From NCBI GenBank assembly GCA_004369045.1, contig ML213513.1, forward strand, positions 536,968 to 600,967: 64,000 bases of DNA, given 5' to 3'. The position numbers were made by a program, and so were the translations under genes. Positions 55,653 to 64,000 of the stretch are shown here, in pieces. Each line of letters begins with the position of its first letter. Position 1 is the stretch's first letter. The notes beneath the pieces are model-generated. The model was not told the origin of the DNA and made no database searches. It worked only from the letters and a program-made list of their open reading frames with translations. This DNA comes from Heliocybe sulcata (Eukaryota > Basidiomycota > Agaricomycetes > Gloeophyllales > Gloeophyllaceae).

Positions 55653-56184
55653 AGCTACGGATGGTAAACATGGTTTGTGTTTATGTTACCCTCTTCAATC
55701 GTCTTTGTATCCCTGACCTCTAAACTTGTACTGTATCCCTTCCCCCTCCTTGTGGTATAAGGAGTCGCTCTTACGTCCGGCTGTTTCCCGCTCTCCCCGT
55801 AACAGGTTGCACTTGCAGTCACCTACCTTTGGCTTTCTTTACCTAAGTACACGTATTTACTCCTTCGTACACGCTTAGGCCTCGTGAGTTTTGCATCAAA
55901 AGCGGAGAACACCAAATAAGGCAGGAGGGAGGCCTTATTAAGTGTCAAGCGGCCCCTGTTCCCCACGTCTGAGTTGGTGACGACGGCGACGACGACAACA
56001 ATATACCTTGTCTCCCAGCTACACTTTTTCCGAGTTCTGTTGACTGGTCGTGTGTTCCTCTTGAATCTGTCCGTGTGAGCAGGCATCCTTAGGACAGGAG
56101 GGGGAGTGAGGGTAGACTCTGGTGCGTACGCTGTCTGCAACGAGGGCCACGAGTCTCACGAACGTTACATGTAGTACATACAAT
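55653..56184. other. intergenic, 532 nt
   Basis: Promoter side of the F-box/WD40 gene, with CT-rich tracts near 55740-55800. No gene seen. Confidence 0.45.
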
Positions 56185-59100
56185 ATGGCCCCGAGCCATC
56201 GCACGTCCTTTCCCCCCTCCGAAACCTCAACGCGTTTTACCCGAGCTTCAATCTCCGCGACGACGCTCGTCACCGGTGCCTCGAAGTCCGGTCTGCCCAA
56301 GGCTCGGGCGTCCTCAAATGCGAGCGACATGAGTGCTGGAACGACTGTCACCGGTAATCAGCTGTCGACAGCGCGCTCGCCGGTCCCGCCCCTTTCGTCC
56401 GTGGCCGGGAGACGAATTAGTCTGATGGCCTCTAGGAGGACCTCTGCGCCTATTCCAACCCTTTCGAGAAATGTTACGGAAGATTCGGTGAAGTCGACGC
56501 CTTCGCCTGTGATGCACAGTCCGTCTCTGAGGCAGGGCAGCGCGCCTCTTGTGACGCCTCCACGACCCTCTCCATCTGTCGTCACCTCTTCCCCTCGTCC
56601 CAGGCCCGTGACGATGTACTCGACGGATTCCCTCTCCCTCACTGACTCGCCAGTTACCCCGCCTGAGCCGCGCTCGCGAGTAACATCGATGATCTCCGCC
56701 GCTGCGAAGCCTCTGAAACGGTCGCCCTCTTCTGGAACTATGAGCCTTGCTGGAAAGACATCCGCTCCGTCCACTCCGAAAGGGCCCCAGCGCAATCATA
56801 CCACGCCGAATGTAACACCGACGCGCAAGTCTGCCATTGGTTCCGCGAATACCACGCCCAAGTCTGGGCAGCGGCACCCCTCGGGGCGCTCCGCCCTCCC
56901 GGGCTCGGTCAACGGCAGCCCAGCCAGAAGAGACAAGATGCAGTTCCCGACGATGCAGTCTCCAAAGATCCAGGTGGATTCGAGTGTGGAAGAGGAGGCT
57001 GGTGTAGATGAGGGGATGTCGGTTTGGGACGGAGACGATATGACGCTGGAGCTTATGACGGATGTGAATGATGGGGAGGTGGACGAGGAGGTGAGTGCAG
57101 ATTCATATGTATGAGTTTACCGGCGCTCACCAGGCTGCAGATCCAAACCGCGCTTAACGCCGTTATGACTCTGCACACGCGCAAGATCCTGCACTACAAG
57201 CGGCTCCTCGAGCGTTCGCAGGCCGCGGCAGCGGCACAACTGTATGCTCTTCAGGCAGAGGTGCGCATGCTCCGCGAGCGCCAGAATGACTCCGACGGGC
57301 AAGCTCGCATGGTGCTCGGGGAGGACGAGTACTGCGTGTGCGGGGGCAAGCAGCGAAAGGGTGGGTACTGGGCAGGATGGCGAGGGGACGACGAGGAGGG
57401 CGGGACGGGTGATGTGGATTTGTTGGGGGCGCTGAGGGGCGATGGAGCGGGCCAGTTTAGTGAGGCGGAGGTGAAGAAGGCAATTAGGGGCTTGAGTCGG
57501 GATGAGAGGATGAGACTGTGCGTGTTCTGTTACCTGTTCTCCCTTCATGTATCTGGGCTAACCAATCTCGCCCTTTGCTTCGTAGCATTGCTATCATCTT
57601 GGACTGTACGTCTCTCGCACTTCTCTAACTTATTCACTCCTTCACTCATGATGTATACAGCATGCATGCCAGGTGACATTCGTCTGCAAATCCTCCTCCT
57701 CGAAAAGTACGCCAAGTCGACGTTCGACATCGTCGGCAACTTGGCGCCCGACCTGTCGTTCAAGATCCTCAAGCTGCTCAACGTCAAGGAGCTGCTGGCA
57801 GTCGAGCCTGTGGGTTGTTCCCTCCCTTCTGCGGCTGACTGATTATCTGAATTTGCCCTCCCTCTTTTTCGCTACAGGTGTCTAAGAAGTGGCAGGAGAT
57901 GGTGCACTTGCCCGCGCTGTGGCGGTACCATTGTTTGAGGATCACGGCGTCGGACCCGATACCACTAAAGTCGCCTGCTAGGCCGGAGGGGTGGTGAGTG
58001 GTTGTGATGATACCATTCTTACTCTGTTGTTGATGGCGCTCAGGGAACCTCTGTATCGCTCTTTACACCATCGTGAATCCAACTTCCAGCATGCACTTCC
58101 GCAGTCTATCAGGTTTTTAACAGGTCATACGAACTATTGTACGACTTTGTTGCTCCGAGGTAATCAGCCTTCTACAATTTGGTATATGTGGACTGATGGC
58201 AAGTGCAGGCAAGCGGCTGATCAGTGGCTCGTACGACGAGACTATTCGCTTCTGGGATATCGAGACGGGCGAGATGAAGAAGTGCTTGCAGGTTAAGAAG
58301 CCTGTGAGCTGTGTGGACTTTTTGGCTGAAGAGGAAGTGTTTGTGGTTGGCTTCCATGACGTCGGGTAAGCTTGCAGCACCTCGACCGCTATGTGCGCTC
58401 GTTGACTTAGTGTACCCTCATAGTCGTGTCCACCTCTTCTCCTCGGTCACTTTTACGCCTCTGCAGCAGCTTGCCGGCCACCTGAACGGTATTCGCGCTG
58501 TGGCGTTGTCGTCGAAGAACCTGGTCTCGGCCGGTGCGGACAAAGCGCTCGTTTGCTGGGACTGGCGCGTGGGGAGTAAGATTGTGCGGTTCGGGCAGCA
58601 GACGACTGTTAGCATTGGGGTGCAACTTGTAGGAGGTGAGGAGGGCGGAGGGGAGCGTGTCGTCAGTGTGACGATTGATGGGATTGTGCGGGTGTTTTCC
58701 ATAAGTGAGTCGACTGGTGCTGTTGAGGTTCGAGGGGTGGCTGATGTCTTTTGGTATCGTAGAGAGGCGGGAGATGGTGTCGCAGTTCAAGCTTAGTGAG
58801 CTTGGTGGAGGGGACCCTGTCTTGAGTGCCAAGCTGTTCCAAGTCGGGAAGGCGCCGGACAATATGCTGCAGTGGTTCGCCGCCAAGGGCACGCAGATGA
58901 CCGTATGTCCTTTACTTCTCTGGTCCTCTCCCCTGCATTGCCTAATACGCTGTACAGTGTGCGACAAAATCAGTCATACTGCACCTGCAATGGACGGAAG
59001 GCGAAGAACCTGCGCAGACCGAGCCCAGCACTCCACTGACACCAAAGTCTCTCAGCGGCCTGCAGGCAAACCCACGACAGCGCACCGTGTCCTCTCTGTC

Positions 59101-59993
59101 TCGGCGATCATCGCTGACGACGCCGCAGCGCCGAACCTCGCTGAACACGCCTCCTCCGTCTGCCTTGTCTGGCAAGCCGTCGTCGCGTCTGTCGCTCACA
59201 ACAAGTACTTCCAGCACGCTCTCGGTTGGCTCGCCGTCGACGCCGAGCGGGAAGGGGGATGGGTTTGCGTTTAGGTTTGGGAGGGCGGCGATCTTGACGG
59301 CGCCGCCGAAGGTGGTGGGGATGGTGGAGACGCCGGATGTGGCGATTGGGGCGGTGGATCCGAGGAAGAGGAGGGTTGTTACTGCGACGAGGTTTAGCTC
59401 GAGGGCGGGTGCGGATCGGAGGGTGCGTGGGTGTGCTTTTTTGGGCTGCGTTTTGGGCTGATGGGGGGTAGATTTTCATGTCGACGCATCAAGATAAGGA
59501 GAGCCAGCGGGGGGCGCCTTTGGAGGATTCGGAGTCTGATACGGACTCGGCGTCGAGGATTATGACGCCTGGGCTGGAGGTGGCGATTGATACGGAGGTG
59601 ACTGCTATGAAGGGCGCGTGGGGTGCGCTGGCGGAGTGGGAGGGAGGGGGAGGGGGTGGGGAGGTGAGGGGGTTGAAGGGTGCGGTGCCGAGGGGGTTTG
59701 GGGGGCTGGCGATGCCGGAGAAGAACCCGATGAGTATGCAGCTGAGCCATGAGGAGGTGGTGGTTGGGTGTGCGGATGGGAGTATTTAGTGAGTGTTTTT
59801 TTCGGGTTCTTTCTGCGGGTGACTGGTCCTTTTGGGCTTTGCCGTGTGTGGAGGGCGTTTGTGAGGAGGAGGAATGCTGATTGGTGCATTTAGTGTCCTC
59901 AATTTTGTGGGGTATGAGTATCTCAGGGAGCGCGGTCTGGTGCAGGATGAGGAGGGGTTGGTTGGTGTCCAGCTGGAGGAGGAGGGGTGTTAG
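56185..59993 (+). CDS. F-box and WD40 repeat protein with disordered N-terminus
   Basis: Twelve exons join in phase to 1,047 residues: 56185-57090, 57141-57517, 57586-57605, 57661-57809, 57878-57993, 58044-58159, 58209-58365, 58424-58704, 58763-58902, 58958-59422, 59472-59788 and 59894-59993. Residues 1-302 are Ser/Pro/Thr-rich. A coiled coil follows ([31 protein letters not shown]). Then comes an F-box ([32 protein letters not shown]) for SCF ubiquitin-ligase binding, and WD40 blades ([55 protein letters not shown]). Another Ser/Pro-rich insert and a final blade strand ([19 protein letters not shown]) end it. It is probably an SCF substrate receptor, with no ortholog assigned. The last exon closes the propeller, so the 20-nt exon 3 and all phases are needed. 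Confidence 0.83.
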
Positions 59994-60559
59994 CAAATCC
60001 GCACCGCCGAGGGAATGGGACTCGGTTTGTATATGCATCCCACATTGCCGTTCGTTCCTTAGATTGTTATAGAGTAGGCTCGAGTAATTGGCTATGGTCT
60101 GGTAGTACGTCTGTTTTACGTGTGCATGCTGTCGTGTTGTCTTTGCTTTGTGATTAGGTTGAATGGCCATTATGATTTTTTCGGGGAGGGTGCATTTGGT
60201 GGATTGGGATGGATAGGAGTTGGGTTTTTCTTTCCGAGGTGGGGTGTGGCGTGTCACGTGGATGGCCACATTGTGCACGGGCACGTGTATCGTGGGACAG
60301 TGCCTTTGACGGCTGCGGGAGGAGTACCGTACGAGGCCTTGCGAGGTCATGGTGGCGGTTGGGTCCTCGCACAACTGCACTAGTACCGGTACTAGGTCGC
60401 TATCACTCTCATTGTTGGGTGCGCCCGGGCTTCTCAACAGCGCGCCCTTTATTCTCCTTGTCTTGCAAGTCCCACACCTGCTGATTTTCCGCCAACGAAG
60501 ATGCATATATGGGATCACAGCCTGTCGCAAATGCCGCTGATACATTCATTCATTCATTA
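59994..60559. other. intergenic, 566 nt
   Basis: 3' flank of the F-box/WD40 gene. A tetranucleotide run (cattcattcatt) at 60543-60557 sits right at the insertion point of the next element. Confidence 0.5.
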
Positions 60560-61132
60560 GGGTGTTTCACGTTGGCGCTTTTGACATGATTTCGGTGCGC
60601 TTTTGACATGATTTTCATCGCTGCTTTTCACTGAAAATCCTCTTGAAAATGAAGTGAAAATCGGCCTGAACGTGAAACCCCCCAACTTCTGCCGGATTTT
60701 CGCCCATGCTGTTGTCACAGTAGCTATCCAACAGACCCATATATAATCTATATACACAGTATGAATCTCATCACTGATGTAACTGCAAATGGATGCCCTA
60801 GTAGAAGTAATATTGGGTCATATCCAATTTGAAACCCTCACAAAGAACCTCGGGCCTGAATATTATGAGGTCTTAAGAGTAAGGCAAAGAGTCTCGAACA
60901 TAAGCCCATAGAAGAGTAGTCAGACGGGCCAGCTACTAAACCTATAGAGGTTCGAAATCATGCCAAAAGCGTGGCGAAATCGTTGCAAAAGCAGCATCTC
61001 AGCATCGACGAAAAAAGAGCCAAAATCGACTCTCACTTTTCGAACACCGGGGATCTCCGAGTGCAAAATCGGCGAGAAAGCGAGGCTAAAAACAAGCTGA
61101 AATCACGTCGAAATCCTCAACGTGAAACACCC
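60560..61132. mobile_element. MITE-like non-autonomous DNA element, 573 bp
   Basis: A perfect 15-bp terminal inverted repeat, GGGTGTTTCACGTTG at 60560-60574 and CAACGTGAAACACCC at 61118-61132. The ends are flanked on both sides by TA, consistent with a TA target duplication as made by Tc1/mariner-type transposases. The inside is AT-richer than its surroundings and has no transposase frame. A direct repeat, cgcttttgacatgattt, occurs twice at the left end (from about 60576 and 60598). Similar aaatcg words recur at the right end. Confidence 0.8.
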
Positions 61133-61244
61133 TATTACAACACCAGTATCGCTACAGTATACATTGTCGTGAGAGCATGCAAGTCTTCAGCTTCATTCTC
61201 TACTCATCTTCAACACCCTTCTCTGCTCACCCTCCTCACCCAAC

Positions 61245-62006
61245 CTACACAGCCGTCGTCTGGGTCGTCCCTGGGGCCTTCTTCTCGTCCTCGACACGCG
61301 TAGCAGGCGCACCAGTGGTAGCAGTATACCCAGCCGCACGGGCGCGGCGCGCAGCGAGGTACGTCAGTACAGTCGAAGTGAGCGCGAACAGGAACGCGAT
61401 CCACGGGATAATGGCAATCAAGCGCACTAGCAAAGCTCGTTCAGCACTTCGACGCGGAGAGGGCAAGCGCACTCACGGTAGCTGATATGCCTGTACACGG
61501 GTGTCACGCCCAACGCGCGCTCCACGCTCTGAATGACGCTTTGGGGGAGGGCGACCCCGGCGAGCGTCGCGCTCACCCAGGCGCTGCGTTGCGCGACGTA
61601 GTAGCTCGTCGGGACGGCGGTGGCGAATATGAAGAGGGTCGTGAACGCCAGAATATGTGCCTGGAGGGGCAGGGAGGCGAGGAAGGCGAGGGGGAGGAAG
61701 GAGGAGAGGAGGAAGAGGAGGGAGAGGAGGAAGAGGAGGCCGGTGGCGGCTGTGAGGGCGCCCCCCGCGCCGAGGATGTCGTTTGTGTCGATGGAGACGG
61801 CGGCGCCGCCTGGGGCGGCGGAGCGGATGAGGGATTTTTGGTGGTCGGATCTATGGATGGGGAGAGGTGAGAAGGAGGGAGGGGAGGGGAGGGAGGGAGA
61901 CGGACTTTACGAGTGCGGATATGCCTAGGGCGAATGCGATGACGCCCCATGCGAAGGCGAGGGCGAGCGAGGCGAGGCGCAGCAGGCGGAGCGTGTCTCG
62001 TGCCAT
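61245..62006 (-). CDS. four-helix membrane protein, unknown function
   Basis: Exons 62006-61906, 61850-61477 and 61426-61245 give 218 residues. There are four hydrophobic segments: LASLALAFAWGVIAFALGIS, ALTAATGLLFLLSLLFLL with FLPLAFLASLPLQ, ILAFTTLFIFATAVPTSYYV, and LIAIIPWIAFLFALTSTVL. The C-tail is Thr/Ala-rich. The layout (short N-terminus, loop after helix 1, four helices, polar tail) is like the MARVEL-type or small tetraspan proteins common in basidiomycetes, which is only a resemblance. Joining exon 1 to 2 through LVKSDHQKS uses the donor GTCCGT, weaker than usual. Confidence 0.72.
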
Positions 62007-64000
62007 GTCAAAGGCTTGGGCGAAAGGCTCCAGCGGTGAAGCTGAAGGGAGGGCTTTTTATACAGCAGCAGGCGATCGCCTGACCGGGACTTGGACTGGG
62101 ATTCCGGATTTGGGTGCGATCGGGTCGACTAACGTGCATACGATCCGCTTGGTGCGGGGATCTCGATCTGGGAGGCAGATGACTGGATTCGTGCGGGGCC
62201 CCATGGGGTATCTACTGGCGGGCTGTCTGGTCATCATTGCATGCAGCTAGGTTGGAAGGGTCTGCTTGTGTGGGTGTGCATGTGAAGAGTGAGGCTGATG
62301 TATTTTCGTCCTCCGAGGATGTATCGAAGCTCGCACACTCAACACCCAGCCATCCAGCACGTCATCCTCTCATTCCTCGGGCTTCCCGATGGCCGGCTGA
62401 GACAGGAATCGATGGCGATCCACGCGACGCTTCTCAGGTGAATGAATTCGCAAAGAGAAGCACTGATTCGGGGCTCGGAGCGTGGATTTTGGCGTTAGCG
62501 TCTGTTCTGAGTCATCCTGCGTCGCAGTGGCGCTGATCCAAAGGGAGGACTCCGGTTCAGTGGGGGCAGAGGCATTGCGCTCTATACCCGATTCTGATGG
62601 TGTTCTAGCTGTCCCGACCAAGTGCCGTCAAAGGCCAAGCACCAAGTACTGATGGAGCATCCTGGCAGAATGGAGCAACGGACTCGGGGCGGAGAGTGAG
62701 AGTGAGAGACCGGCAAGAGGAGTTGGAGATGGGATGAAGTGGACATGGGGATGGCAAGGTGGGTTGGTTGTTGAGATAGGAGGGAGGGAGGGCGCGGACA
62801 GCTGACAGGGACTGAGAGGACGAGGCGAGGAGAAGGGAAGAGAAGCCAGAACAAAGACAAGCGGTACAGGATATCTGGCAAGCCCCTCTTGTCGTTTGTG
62901 GCTCAGAAGCACCGAGCAAAGGTCCAGACTGCATGCGTACGAGATTTGGAGGGAAGGACTCGGACCACGCCATTTGGATCGGAGCATAGGTTGGTTGGGA
63001 CGAGATGCACTGGACCTGTCGTTCTCACGTGATGTGGCTATGGCGGTTTCTCAATCGGACGGGCCCAGTGCGGTCATGAGAAGGAGGAACGCGTCTTGTT
63101 CTTGGTATACATCGTTCGGGCAGGGATGCTGTATGGACTGGGTTCCGCGTCAGTTTAGACCTAGCAGACTATCCCGTGTTCTTGGCCGAGCAGTGAAGAG
63201 GAAGCACGCGTGGCGGTGCCGTGACTCTCTTCCCGCTCTATTCTGTTCACTGGAACTCCGAACCCAGAGTCCGCGTGCTCCTGTGCTGCACGACCCTTCC
63301 CCAATATTTCGGGGCCTCGAGTAGCGCTGTCTCCAACTGTGCACGACTCGGGGTGATAATGTGTTCCTAGGACTATAGCCAGTCGCTCGGATCTCTACGG
63401 GTCCTGCTACGACGGACTCCTGCAGCGAGCTCTGCGCTTCTCGGACACAGACAGGGTACCTACCTACATCGGCCTTGATAATATATTTCTAGGGGCTCGG
63501 ATCTGGTCAGTGTCCCAAGTCACAAGACTCTGTGGGACTGGTACTATAGCTAGGCGCTCGGAGCTCTGGTCTTCAATGCATATGGGTCCCGTGCTGCAGC
63601 ATCGGAAGGGGCTCTGCACCCGCTTCTCGGATGTAGACTACGAGGCGCCTACCTACAACAGCGAGTCCGAACCGTTGGATGCTTCGGCCCTGTCCGAGCC
63701 CTGTCGGTTTCTGGCTGGTTACAATCCACGCCCGCAGATGTCCTGGTGTCTGGACTTCGTGTGAGGGCCTGAAGATCTGGCATGGAAGGTTGATATCGTG
63801 CACTGCTACGATCCCCGCGTGAGCAGAGGAGGCCGCACTCGCGCTTTGATGATTGTGGATCCGGATCGTCCAAAGCTACCATACGCAAGGCAGCAGAGAC
63901 CGTGTCTGAGACGGACAATATTCTCCATTCTGGGCGCCCCATGTCCTCACTCCCCTTGCGACTGCATTCTACGGTGTCAGCGAGGGACTGTTAGTGCAGT
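62007..64000. other. gene-poor window end, 2.0 kb
   Basis: No supported gene. An imperfect direct duplication lies at 63367-63660. The frames seen on both strands near 62600-63300 have no domain and no good splice partners. The gene to the right, if any, starts beyond the window. Confidence 0.4.
63367..63660. repeat. imperfect tandem duplication, about 170-nt spacing
   Basis: Two related stretches, about 63367-63470 and 63540-63660. Both contain gactata/actatagc, gcgctcggag-like words, tgctgcagc/ctcctgcagc, cgcttctcgga, gtagac/cagac and cctacctaca in the same order. Confidence 0.6.

Noticed and set aside
59394-60545. Long minus-strand frame of 383 codons opposite the F-box/WD40 3' end
   Set aside because: Antisense of confident coding exons in GC-rich DNA, low-complexity His/Pro/Arg composition, no domain. 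The plus-strand exons explain it.
1-64000. tRNA, rRNA, CRISPR arrays and LTR elements
   Set aside because: Looked for T-loop words, long direct repeats with TG..CA ends and spaced short repeats. None was convincing by eye, though a tRNA with an intron could be missed.

Overview
This window reads as gene-dense nuclear DNA of a filamentous basidiomycete, most likely an agaricomycete. Genes lie on both strands and are cut by many short GT..AG introns, mostly 45-70 nt. The families present (an expanded BCS1-like ATPase, a Crinkler-type nuclease-kinase, DUF6533 membrane proteins, fungal ER-transporter/DUF2421 proteins, FHA-RING and F-box proteins) are typical of that group. Exon models were built by hand from splice sites, reading phase and family resemblance. 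No database search was run.

Layout. 1-9.5 kb: the 3' part of a VHS/GAT-type trafficking protein, a nuclear BCP/Dot5-type peroxiredoxin, a Crinkler-like nuclease-kinase, and a Dma1-like FHA-RING ubiquitin ligase. 9.5-14.1 kb: one large gene of about 20 exons for an ER-transporter-like membrane protein. 14.5-25.2 kb: long stretches that look empty but hide a family of tiny split genes for secreted, mostly cysteine-containing peptides (four readable copies and one with a lost start codon). Normal genes for succinate dehydrogenase subunit B and a BCS1-like ATPase are interspersed. 23.1-35.2 kb: a mosaic of tandem duplications involving the peptide gene, a SAM methyltransferase, an AIM9-like phosphotransferase and a short-chain dehydrogenase, with intact copies next to relics. 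35.8-37.7 kb: a Ser/Thr kinase. 38-43.3 kb: a very large disordered F-box protein. 44.9-54.3 kb: membrane proteins (one unrecognised small gene, one fungal rhodopsin-domain protein, two tandem DUF6533 copies and decayed companions). 56.2-60 kb: an F-box/WD40 protein. 60.56-61.13 kb: a MITE-like element. 61.2-62.0 kb: a four-helix membrane protein. 62-64 kb: no gene seen.

Housekeeping genes (peroxiredoxin, Dma1-like ligase, SDHB, F-box/WD40, kinase) flank two accessory zones, 14.5-35.2 kb and 44-55 kb, which are rich in duplications and decay. The most notable candidate system is the micro-peptide family. Its members share a 66-nt first exon encoding exactly 22 residues of signal peptide, then a short pro-segment exon, then a small divergent Cys-bearing exon. 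Two of the genes travel with a methyltransferase gene in a tandem segmental duplication.
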